Program-made: the position numbers and the translations under genes
The notes under the pieces: model-generated
Databases searched by the model: none
Told to the model about the DNA's origin: nothing
What the model saw: only the letters and a program-made list of their open reading frames with translations
Assembly (NCBI GenBank): GCA_022709605.1
Contig: JAKLIM010000108.1
Coordinates: 1 to 10,036 of the forward strand
Origin: Bacteroidota bacterium
GTDB lineage: Bacteria; Bacteroidota; Bacteroidia; Bacteroidales; Paludibacteraceae
Reading direction: 5' to 3'
DNA length: 10,036 nt
In this document: piece by piece, positions 1 to 5,598 of the stretch
How positions within the stretch are numbered: position 1 is the stretch's first letter
How the letters are laid out: each line of letters opens with the position of its first letter

Positions 1-165
1 TTTAACTTCGCAGGCAAATTGCGTTTTGAATGCTGCAGCATCAAAATGTGTAATAGAACCTGCTCCACTCACCCCATTAATAATACTATTCCAGAAATCT
101 GGAATAGTATTACCAATTGGGGTAACCGCCCCCAGGCCTGTTACCACAACTCTTTTTAATTCCAT
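1..165 (-). CDS. fabF: Beta-ketoacyl-ACP synthase II, N-terminal part (cut by window edge)
   Basis: The first 55 codons of a 3-oxoacyl-[acyl-carrier-protein] synthase II are present, read leftward from the ATG at 165-163; the rest lies outside the window. The reading starts MELKRVVVTGLGAVTPIGNT, the typical N-terminal strand and glycine-rich turn of FabF (VVVTGLGxVTPxG), followed by the FWNSIINGVSG segment common to the family. FabF condenses malonyl-ACP with a growing acyl-ACP in the cytosol during fatty-acid elongation. The catalytic Cys-His-His residues lie further downstream and cannot be seen. It follows acpP on the same strand after a 22-nt gap, so the two are almost certainly co-transcribed and the carrier is made beside its enzyme. 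The FabF versus FabB choice rests on the N-terminal motif and on the acpP neighbour. Confidence 0.95.
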   Translation of the reverse strand, partial: MELKRVVVTGLGAVTPIGNTIPDFWNSIINGVSGAGSITHFDAAAFKTQFACEVK

Positions 166-187
166 AATGAATTATTGTGGAAGTAAA

Positions 188-424
188 TTATTTTTGTAAA
201 GCTTCGATATGAGTGATAGCTTCACCTACTGTAGAAATTTTTTCTGCCTGATCGTCTGGAATAGAAATTCCAAATTCTTTTTCAAATTCCATGATTAATT
301 CCACGGTGTCCAATGAATCAGCTCCAAGGTCGTTTGTGAAACTAGCTGTTTCTACAACATCTGCTTCTTCTACACCCAATTTGTCTACGATAATAGCTTT
401 TACTTTAGCAGCAACTTCTGACAT
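188..424 (-). CDS. acpP: Acyl carrier protein
   Basis: A complete 78-residue acidic acyl carrier protein, the usual length. The phosphopantetheine attachment motif is GADSLDTVEL, with the modified serine at residue 37; the holo form carries acyl chains as thioesters between the enzymes of cytosolic fatty-acid synthesis. The helix II region after Ser37 (DTVELIMEFEKEFGISIPDD) has the acidic surface that partner enzymes recognise. The ATG at 424-422 gives the canonical MSEVAAKVK start, and the upstream bases are A-rich with no clear Shine-Dalgarno sequence, as is normal in Bacteroidota. It is the first gene of a leftward unit with fabF, 22 nt behind it, and is divergent from purN across a 151-nt intergenic region. 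Confidence 0.98.
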   Translation of the reverse strand: MSEVAAKVKAIIVDKLGVEEADVVETASFTNDLGADSLDTVELIMEFEKEFGISIPDDQAEKISTVGEAITHIEALQK

Positions 425-474
425 AATTTTTAATCTTTAAGTTTGTAAATAAAATTTGTTTTATAATTTTGCGG

Positions 475-484
475 TGCAAAGGAA
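475..484 (-). promoter_or_regulatory. Candidate -7 promoter element of acpP-fabF
   Basis: On the minus strand this reads TTCCTTTGCA, one mismatch from the Bacteroidota -7 consensus TAnnTTTG. Transcription would begin near 470, leaving a leader of roughly 45 nt before the acpP ATG. I see no TTG at the proper -33 distance, so the call rests on the -7 match and its position. Confidence 0.4.
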
Positions 485-523
485 TAAAAAAAACTTCAAT
501 AATCCTCTATTTTCTTCAAAAAA

Positions 524-555
524 TTGTGTTTTTTTGCACGCTTAATAATAATTTG
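524..555 (+). promoter_or_regulatory. Weak candidate promoter of purN
   Basis: A TTG at 524-526 is followed 22 nt later by TAATTTG at 549-555, which is the Bacteroidota -7 element with one base missing between TA and TTTG. A start near 562 would leave a leader of only about 14 nt before the purN ATG. The region is T-rich, so a chance match is quite possible. Confidence 0.25.
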
Positions 556-575
556 AGCAATAAATAATCTTTATT

Positions 576-1145
576 ATGTCCTATAGAATAGCCATTTTAG
601 CTTCAGGTTCGGGTTCGAATGCCGAAAATATAATTAAATATTTTTCACATTCCGAACAATTTATTTTTCCGTTGATCATTTCGAACAAGCCGGATGCCTT
701 TGTGCATAAAAGGGCTGAGAACTTAAAAATCCCATCAATTACTTTTACGCGTGAAGAATTTTCGGAAGGGGCCAAAGTGATTGAAATACTGAAGGAAAAT
801 AAGATTGATTGCATCGTTTTAGCCGGTTTTCTTCTGAAGATTTCCACTAATATTATTGAAAAATTTCCTGACAGAATCATCAATATCCATCCCGCTTTGT
901 TGCCTAAATTTGGCGGTAAAGGAATGTATGGCGATAAAGTACATCAGGCTGTGGTTGATGCACACGAAACTGAATCGGGCATAACCGTTCATTTTGTGAA
1001 CGAAAAATACGACGAAGGTAATATCATTTTTCAAGCCAAATGTCCGGTAACTGCCGATGATACAGCCGAAACTGTAGCCCACAAAGTACATGCGCTTGAA
1101 TATGAACATTTCCCGAAGGTGATTGAAAGAATTTGGGGAAAGTAG
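576..1145 (+). CDS. purN: Phosphoribosylglycinamide formyltransferase (GART)
   Basis: A complete 189-residue PurN, which transfers the formyl group of 10-formyltetrahydrofolate to glycinamide ribonucleotide in cytosolic de novo purine synthesis. The N-terminal ILASGSGSNAENI (residues 7-19) is the phosphate-binding loop of the nucleotide substrate. The formyltransferase signature is NIHPALLPKFGGKGMYG from residue 103; by family alignment Asn103, His105 and Asp146 should correspond to the catalytic Asn-His-Asp set. ESGITVHFVNEKYDEGNII (133-151) contains the Asp and the folate-side loop. Length and start match the family; the ATG at 576 is the only sensible start. It is divergent from acpP. Its TAG stop codon is the first three bases of a palindromic element at 1143-1168, so this element may shape the mRNA 3' end. 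Confidence 0.97.
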   Translation: MSYRIAILASGSGSNAENIIKYFSHSEQFIFPLIISNKPDAFVHKRAENLKIPSITFTREEFSEGAKVIEILKENKIDCIVLAGFLLKISTNIIEKFPDRIINIHPALLPKFGGKGMYGDKVHQAVVDAHETESGITVHFVNEKYDEGNIIFQAKCPVTADDTAETVAHKVHALEYEHFPKVIERIWGK

Positions 1146-1168
1146 AGACACAATGCTTTGCGTCTCTA
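1143..1168. repeat. Palindromic element spanning the purN stop codon
   Basis: The arms TAGAGAC (1143-1149) and GTCTCTA (1162-1168) are exact inverted repeats. Inside them CAA (1151-1153) and TTG (1158-1160) also pair, leaving one A/C mismatch and a TGCT loop. As RNA this folds into a hairpin of ten pairs. No T-run follows, so it is not a classical intrinsic terminator. I recall palindromes of the form GTAGAGAC...GTCTCTAC as dispersed intergenic repeats in Bacteroidota and Cyanobacteria; that this is one of them is inference. It may still stabilise the purN transcript end. Confidence 0.6.
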
Positions 1169-1195
1169 GAATGTTGCGTGTATCAGGTTTTTGAG

Positions 1196-1229
1196 GGAGT
1201 CGATGCGCGCTGGTTTTGGAGTTGATGCG
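1196..1229 (+). repeat. Short imperfect direct repeat, 22-nt period
   Basis: GGAGTCGATGCG at 1196-1207 recurs as GGAGTTGATGCG at 1218-1229, 11 of 12 bases identical. The copies lie in the 241-nt gene-free stretch between purN and the antitoxin gene (1146-1386). Besides this, the purN-end palindrome and the promoter at its right end, I see no gene or RNA in that stretch. It could be a decayed repeat or chance. Confidence 0.35.
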
Positions 1230-1332
1230 AAGCTCACAATTTATATGAAAAGTTGAAGAATTTGAGAGTTTGATGTTTTGACTTATTTTCTCAATTTCTC
1301 ATTTTCATATTTTCTTAATTAAACAATGAAGT

Positions 1333-1367
1333 TTGTCATTAAATTTACGACATTTTTCGTATCTTTG
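1333..1367 (+). promoter_or_regulatory. Promoter of the antitoxin-toxin operon
   Basis: TATCTTTG at 1360-1367 matches the Bacteroidota -7 consensus TAnnTTTG exactly. A TTG at 1333-1335 could be the -33 element, though the 24-nt gap is a little longer than usual. Transcription would start near 1373, giving a leader of about a dozen nt before the antitoxin ATG at 1387. Confidence 0.6.
1346..1361. promoter_or_regulatory. Candidate autoregulatory operator of the toxin-antitoxin operon
   Basis: TACGA (1346-1350) and TCGTA (1357-1361) form a perfect inverted repeat around the six bases CATTTT. The right arm overlaps the first two bases of the -7 element. A dyad sitting on the promoter of a gene for a DNA-binding antitoxin is the expected place for autorepression; the role is inferred from position and symmetry, not shown. 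Confidence 0.45.
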
Positions 1368-1386
1368 TTGAAATAAATTTCAGTTT

Positions 1387-1809
1387 ATGAAAACAACACT
1401 TAACGAGCCTGTTTCTGCCTATTCAATTGTTGACAATGATATTGTGTCCTTGATCAACACAGTGAGAAAGGGCATAAATTTCAGCAGTTTTCAAAATATT
1501 GCTCAGACAAGCAACTTCAATCTTCGGGATTGGTCGACGATTTTGCATTTGTCGGAACGAACCATGCAACGATACAAAAAGGAAAGTTTACCTTTCGAAC
1601 CCTTACAATCGGAGAAAATATTACAAGTGGCACTTATTTTTCAGAAAGGTCAGGAAGTTTTCGGGAATACTGACAAATTCAACAAATGGTTAGACGAAGA
1701 AAATCAGGCCATTGGCAAAATGAAGCCCAAAGAATTATTGGATAACAGTTTTGGCATCAGGATGATTGAAGACGAATTAACCAAAATTGAATACGGCATA
1801 TTGGCATGA
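1387..1809 (+). CDS. Xre/MbcA/ParS-type antitoxin of a RES-Xre toxin-antitoxin module
   Basis: A 140-residue protein with the two-part layout of the antitoxins paired with RES toxins. Residues 46-66 (LRDWSTILHLSERTMQRYKK and the next residue) look like the helix-turn-helix of the Xre-like N-terminal domain. Residues 88-138 match the toxin-binding domain DUF2384 (MbcA/ParS/Xre antitoxin C-terminal): FGNTDKFNKWLDEEN, then a proline and LL (114-118), G123, and the closing IEYGILA. In this family the C-terminal domain blocks the toxin active site and the complex represses its own promoter; a TACGA/TCGTA dyad lies over the -7 element just upstream. The gene overlaps the toxin gene by 4 nt (ATGA at 1806-1809), suggesting translational coupling. 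The family call rests on the HTH plus the C-terminal motif and strongly on the RES neighbour. Confidence 0.9.
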   Translation: MKTTLNEPVSAYSIVDNDIVSLINTVRKGINFSSFQNIAQTSNFNLRDWSTILHLSERTMQRYKKESLPFEPLQSEKILQVALIFQKGQEVFGNTDKFNKWLDEENQAIGKMKPKELLDNSFGIRMIEDELTKIEYGILA

Positions 1810-2261
1810 TTGTTTATCGATTATCCAAAACTAAATTTGCCGGCGATTTATCAGGAAAGGGTGCTGAAATTTCGGGAGGACGATGGAATAGCAAAGGAGT
1901 GGCAACCGTTTACACAAGCGAATCACGTGCATTGGCCACAACAGAAATTGCCGTACACTCCTCACTCGCCAACATTCCGTTGGATTACAACATTATCACC
2001 ATCGAAATACCTGACAATTTTATATTTGAACCAAACCTATCCGATTTACCTGCCGATTGGTCAGATATTCCACCAAGATTGGCTTCACAACATTTTGGCG
2101 ATCGGTTTATTCACGAAAATAGATATTTGGCCATGAAAATACCTTCAGCAGTGGTAGTTGGCGATTTTAACTTTATTATTAATCCTCATCATAAAGATAT
2201 CAATCTTGTTAAAATTATCAGCATTTCACCTTTTTCGTTCGATAAACGGTTGTTTAAATAA
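1806..2261 (+). CDS. RES-domain toxin of a RES-Xre toxin-antitoxin module
   Basis: A complete 151-residue RES-domain protein (Pfam family named for conserved Arg, Glu and Ser). All three are visible: Arg5 in MIVYRLS, Glu47 in ALATTEIAVH, and Ser114 in KIPSAVVVGDFNFIINPHH. The GGRWNSKGVATVYTSES block (24-40) is the typical second motif. RES toxins have an ADP-ribosyltransferase-like fold; studied members either degrade NAD+ (MbcT of Mycobacterium tuberculosis by phosphorolysis) or ADP-ribosylate a target (ParT). Which reaction this one performs cannot be told from sequence. With all three residues intact and full length it is probably active. It starts inside the last codons of the antitoxin gene (4-nt overlap). 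The ATG at 1806 gives the standard start of the domain. Confidence 0.93.
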   Translation: MIVYRLSKTKFAGDLSGKGAEISGGRWNSKGVATVYTSESRALATTEIAVHSSLANIPLDYNIITIEIPDNFIFEPNLSDLPADWSDIPPRLASQHFGDRFIHENRYLAMKIPSAVVVGDFNFIINPHHKDINLVKIISISPFSFDKRLFK

Positions 2262-2302
2262 AGATTGAATACCGAAAACAGTTCTACCTTTTTGCCTGAA
2301 AT

Positions 2303-2323
2303 TTAAAAACCCGTTGTTTTTAA
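2303..2323. promoter_or_regulatory. Inverted repeat just upstream of the ychF -7 element
   Basis: TTAAAAAC (2303-2310) and GTTTTTAA (2316-2323) are a perfect 8-bp inverted repeat around the five bases CCGTT. It lies 42 nt after the toxin stop codon and ends two bases before the ychF -7 element. It could be a weak, A/U-rich terminator of the toxin-antitoxin transcript, with its T's in the descending arm, or a binding site in the -33 region of ychF. The sequence does not decide between these. Confidence 0.4.
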
Positions 2324-2324
2324 T

Positions 2325-2332
2325 TACCTTTG
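2325..2332 (+). promoter_or_regulatory. -7 promoter element of ychF
   Basis: TACCTTTG matches TAnnTTTG exactly and is followed by CACTCC, a common downstream context in Bacteroidota promoters. No TTG lies at the usual -33 distance; an inverted repeat occupies that place. Transcription would start near 2338, giving a leader of about 70 nt to the ATG at 2410. Confidence 0.65.
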
Positions 2333-2365
2333 CACTCCAAACTTTCAAATTTTCAAACTCAGTAC

Positions 2366-2385
2366 AGACAAAGCTTGCCTTGTCT
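2366..2385. promoter_or_regulatory. 20-bp imperfect dyad in the ychF leader
   Basis: AGACAA (2366-2371) and TTGTCT (2380-2385) pair exactly; further in, GC (2373-2374) pairs with GC (2377-2378), so 8 of 10 half-site positions are symmetric. It lies in the predicted 5' leader, 24 nt before the start codon. It may act as an RNA hairpin near the ribosome-binding region or as a DNA operator; either role is inference. Confidence 0.35.
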
Positions 2386-2409
2386 CTAACTTTTTAAACT
2401 TCATAAAAT

Positions 2410-3510
2410 ATGGCTCTTCAATGTGGAATCGTGGGTTTGCCCAATGTAGGAAAATCTACGCTTTTCAATTGTCTTTCGAATGCTAAAGCCCAGGCGGCTA
2501 ACTTTCCGTTTTGTACTATCGAACCCAATGTAGGGGTAATTACTGTGCCCGACGAACGTCTCAACAAATTATCTGAATTGGTTCACCATCAACGAATTGT
2601 ACCTACTACAGTTGAAATTGTTGACATTGCCGGACTTGTAAAAGGTGCCAGCAAAGGCGAAGGACTTGGAAATAAATTTTTGGCAAACATACGTGAAACA
2701 GATGCAATTTTACATGTAATTCGTTGTTTTGATAACGAAAATGTAGTGCATGTTGATGGTAGTGTAAATCCGGTGCGCGACAAAGAAATTATAGACACCG
2801 AACTTCAGTTGAAAGATTTGGAAACCATCGAAAGCCGTATAAGCAAAGTACAAAAACAGGCTCAAACCGGAGGAGATAAACAAGCCAAAGCGGTTTATGA
2901 TATTTATTTGCAGTACAAAGAGGCTTTGCTTCAGGGAAAATCGGCCCGCACAGTAAAGCTTGATCCATTGGATCGTAAATTGGTGAAAGACCTTTATTTA
3001 CTTACCGATAAGCCAGTTATGTATGTTTGCAATGTTGACGAAGCATCGGCTGTAGCCGGAAATGCTTATGTGGAAGCGTTGCGCGAATCGGTAAAAGAAG
3101 AAAATGCAGAGATTCTGATTGTGGCAGCTGCTACCGAAGCCGACATTGCCGAACTCGAAACGTATGAAGAGCGCCAAATGTTTTTGGAAGAAGTTGGATT
3201 AAAAGAATCGGGTGTTTCGCGTTTGATTCGTGCGGCATATCATTTGCTCGATTTGCAAACTTATTTCACTGCCGGAGTGCAGGAAGTTCGCGCCTGGACT
3301 TTCGAACGTGGCTGGAAAGCGCCTCAATGTGCTGGCGTTATTCATACCGATTTCGAAAAAGGATTTATACGTGCCGAAGTTATTAAATATAACGACTTCA
3401 CTACATTGGGTTCCGAAGCCGCGTGTAAAGAATCCGGTAAAATGAATGTGGAAGGCAAAGAATATGTGGTGCAGGATGGCGACATTATGCATTTCAGATT
3501 TAATGTGTAA
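2410..3510 (+). CDS. ychF: Ribosome-associated P-loop ATPase YchF (OLA1 family)
   Basis: A complete 366-residue YchF/OLA1, the usual length. The N-terminal Walker A loop is GLPNVGKS (residues 9-16), switch II is DIAGLVKGASKGEGLG from residue 72, and the G4 position reads NVDE (208-211) instead of NKxD; this altered motif is what makes the family bind ATP rather than GTP. Residues from about 128 to 180 form the charged helical arm inserted in the G domain, and about 282 to the end is the TGS domain (HTDFEKGFIRAEVI), implicated in RNA or ribosome binding. YchF associates with ribosomes and is linked to stress responses in studied bacteria; its exact role is unsettled. It stands alone between its own -7 element and a strong intrinsic terminator. 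Confidence 0.97.
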   Translation: MALQCGIVGLPNVGKSTLFNCLSNAKAQAANFPFCTIEPNVGVITVPDERLNKLSELVHHQRIVPTTVEIVDIAGLVKGASKGEGLGNKFLANIRETDAILHVIRCFDNENVVHVDGSVNPVRDKEIIDTELQLKDLETIESRISKVQKQAQTGGDKQAKAVYDIYLQYKEALLQGKSARTVKLDPLDRKLVKDLYLLTDKPVMYVCNVDEASAVAGNAYVEALRESVKEENAEILIVAAATEADIAELETYEERQMFLEEVGLKESGVSRLIRAAYHLLDLQTYFTAGVQEVRAWTFERGWKAPQCAGVIHTDFEKGFIRAEVIKYNDFTTLGSEAACKESGKMNVEGKEYVVQDGDIMHFRFNV

Positions 3511-3564
3511 CTTGTAGTAAAAGCAGAATTTTAATACGAATTTTCGAGTCAAAATTTATAAAAT

Positions 3565-3604
3565 AAATCGTCACTAGAAAGAAATTTCTGCTGACGATTT
3601 TTTT
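3565..3604 (+). terminator. Intrinsic terminator of ychF
   Basis: The outer arms AAATCGTCA (3565-3573) and TGACGATTT (3592-3600) pair perfectly over 9 bp. Inside, AGAAA (3576-3580) pairs with TTTCT (3585-3589) around a GAAA loop, a stable GNRA tetraloop. Seven T's run from 3598 to 3604. It lies 54 nt after the ychF stop and isolates ychF from the genes downstream. Confidence 0.9.
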
Positions 3605-3642
3605 ATTGTCACACAACAACTCTTGAATATTGACATATTTAT

Positions 3643-3688
3643 ATTTAACAAAATAATTTTATAAAATAATTGAATTATTTTGTAAAAT
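3643..3688. promoter_or_regulatory. Long AT-rich dyad over the barrel-gene promoter
   Basis: ACAAAATAATT (3648-3658) and AATTATTTTGT (3673-3683) are a perfect 11-bp inverted repeat; past one mismatch, four more pairs extend it to 3643 and 3688, 15 of 16 positions in all. A further direct copy of AAAATAATT (3663-3671) lies in the 14-nt centre. The dyad covers the proposed -33 TTG. It may be an operator; low complexity raises the chance of coincidence. Confidence 0.4.
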
Positions 3689-3700
3689 TTAATAAATTTG
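3670..3700 (+). promoter_or_regulatory. Promoter of the barrel/giant-protein operon
   Basis: TTG at 3670-3672 and TAAATTTG at 3693-3700 are separated by 20 nt, putting their centres about 26 nt apart, as expected for the Bacteroidota -33/-7 pair; the -7 element is an exact TAnnTTTG match. Transcription would begin near 3706, leaving a long leader of about 125 nt that includes a small hairpin at 3717-3732 (ATTGAA, AATC loop, TTCAAT). No gene is seen between 3605 and 3831. Confidence 0.6.
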
Positions 3701-3831
3701 CTGCGTATTCGAATTTATTGAAAATCTTCAATTTTAAAATTATGTAATCTGCTGAATTCAAATCTTTATATACTAAAAGCACCTTTCTCTTATTAAAAAT
3801 TAATTCACTCGTTTTTAAATCGGATAATTTT

Positions 3832-5580
3832 ATGAATAATAAGTTAAAGTATAAAATTCTATTCCCATTCATTTTCCTGTTTTGGTGCAATAATCTTATC
3901 AACGGGCAGGAACTGGAGAATATAGGCAAACAGAAACCATTCAAAATTACCGGAGGCTTTGGTTTCAATTACACAACGACTAATTCGAACGATAGCAATC
4001 GCGTTCCGATGCCAGCCTATTGGGGAGCAAATCTGAATCTCAATTTGAGCATTTACGGCATAAGCATACCTGTTTCGGCCGTGTTGACCAACGGAAAAGT
4101 CAACCTGAATCATTCATTCAATCAGTTTGGTATAAGTCCGCATTACAAGTGGATAACACTTCATGCCGGTTACAGGCAGTTTAATTATTCTCCATTTACG
4201 GTTTCAGGACAGACTTTATTTGGTGGTGGATTAGAACTGAATCTACAAAAACTTCGGTTGGGATTTTTTGGCGGGAGGTTACGGAAAGCACTTCAGGTAG
4301 ACTCCAGTATGATGTATCAACAAGACATTCCGGGATCGTACCCGATGAATATCACCACCGAAAACGGCACAAATTACTACTCGGCGCAGCCTGCATTTTC
4401 GCGCATGGCCTGGGGCGCGAAAGTCGGTTTTGGGAAAGAATCAAATTTTGTCGATTTTATTTTCTTCAGAGGATACGATGATGTGAAAAGTATTACCAAC
4501 GAAAATGGATCACTGAATTTAAAACCTGAAGAAAATGTGGTATTGGGAATCAATATTTTTCAACGGTTTTTCAAGCACATCACTTTTGGATTAAACGGTG
4601 CTGCAAGTATTTACACCTACGATACGAATGTTGATATTGTCGATCTTGAAATTCCATTTATCGACATGATTAATAAAATTATTCCTGTTCGTTCCACCAC
4701 TCAAATTCAATGGGCTGCTGAAACAAATTTTAACATCAGCTATCCGAATTTCAGCATGTTAACTTCTTACAAAAGAGCACAGCCTTATTTCAGAAGCATG
4801 GGTATTAATTCATTTATGACCGATTTGAATCTGTTTAGTGTCCAACCTTCATGGAGTATTTTAAAACAAAAAATGAGATTCACCAACATGTTTCAGTTTC
4901 AAAGCGACAATTTAAACAAATACAAACAGCTAACTACCAAACGATTATTGCTAAATTCTTCTGTATCCTATCAGGTTTCAAATAATTTCGGCCTTGATTT
5001 TAATTACAACGGCAATTCTATTTCGCAACTAAAAGCAAATACTCAGACTGCCGATTCCATTCAATCTTCTCAAAAAAGCAATTCATTGACCATTTCGCCC
5101 CGATACATTTTCAGTACCGATGTCCTATCGGATATCGTTTTGTTCGTAGCAAGCGTTACCAACATGAAAAACAATCAGTTAAACGGTATTTCGAACGACA
5201 TTAAAAACACGTATGCCACACTTAATAATACCTTTATTTTATTTAAAGGTGGTTGGAATATCAATACCGGTTTGAATTATAATAACGCAGTGACTTCGCA
5301 AAACGCATTGCAAAGCTATGGTTTTATCGCAGGATTAAGTAAATCGCTTTTTGAAAATTCATTCACATTATCGAATAACAATACAATTTTGTTTAACACA
5401 CTTGATGGCGTGAGCAACGGAACGACTGTTTCAGTTGACTTAAACGGTGTTTTTAATTTTCTGAAAAGAAATACGATTAGTGTAGGGTTTAATTACCTGT
5501 TTTCGCCGGCCAACGGCATTTACAATCTGAACGATTTTCAACAAACCAGACTGATGCTTACTTATCAGTATAATTTTTAA
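3832..5580 (+). CDS. Uncharacterised outer-membrane beta-barrel protein
   Basis: A complete 582-residue protein that I do not recognise as a named family. The N-terminus has lysines (MNNKLKYK), a hydrophobic stretch ILFPFIFLFW, and a likely signal-peptidase I site at ING/QE (after residue 25). The mature chain is a long series of alternating polar/aromatic strands with Asn-, Gly- and Tyr-rich turns (such as GGFGFNYTTT, LRLGFFGGRL, GLDFNYNGNS), and it ends TRLMLTYQYNF. A terminal phenylalanine preceded by alternating hydrophobics is the usual BAM recognition end of outer-membrane barrels. No plug, TonB box or enzyme motif is visible. The next gene starts 18 nt downstream on the same strand, so both should be in one transcript. 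By context I infer a role in anchoring, exporting or displaying that giant protein; a free-standing porin-like role remains possible. Confidence 0.85.
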   Translation: MNNKLKYKILFPFIFLFWCNNLINGQELENIGKQKPFKITGGFGFNYTTTNSNDSNRVPMPAYWGANLNLNLSIYGISIPVSAVLTNGKVNLNHSFNQFGISPHYKWITLHAGYRQFNYSPFTVSGQTLFGGGLELNLQKLRLGFFGGRLRKALQVDSSMMYQQDIPGSYPMNITTENGTNYYSAQPAFSRMAWGAKVGFGKESNFVDFIFFRGYDDVKSITNENGSLNLKPEENVVLGINIFQRFFKHITFGLNGAASIYTYDTNVDIVDLEIPFIDMINKIIPVRSTTQIQWAAETNFNISYPNFSMLTSYKRAQPYFRSMGINSFMTDLNLFSVQPSWSILKQKMRFTNMFQFQSDNLNKYKQLTTKRLLLNSSVSYQVSNNFGLDFNYNGNSISQLKANTQTADSIQSSQKSNSLTISPRYIFSTDVLSDIVLFVASVTNMKNNQLNGISNDIKNTYATLNNTFILFKGGWNINTGLNYNNAVTSQNALQSYGFIAGLSKSLFENSFTLSNNNTILFNTLDGVSNGTTVSVDLNGVFNFLKRNTISVGFNYLFSPANGIYNLNDFQQTRLMLTYQYNF

Positions 5581-5598
5581 AAAAAAACAACAAATCCA

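Noticed and set aside
819..1151. A 110-codon minus-strand frame inside purN
   Set aside because: It lies entirely opposite conserved PurN coding sequence, including the catalytic motif, so it is a shadow frame.
1143..1168. The purN-end hairpin as an intrinsic terminator
   Set aside because: No run of T follows the right arm; the next bases are GAATGTTGCG.
3832..3910. Cys19 of the barrel protein as a lipoprotein attachment site
   Set aside because: The residue before the cysteine is tryptophan, which does not fit a lipobox, and a better signal-peptidase I site follows at residues 24-26.
3675..3968. A 97-codon minus-strand open frame across the barrel-gene promoter and start
   Set aside because: It overlaps the signal-peptide region of a convincing gene, covers the promoter, and its translation has no recognisable motif; it is probably a chance frame in AT-rich DNA.
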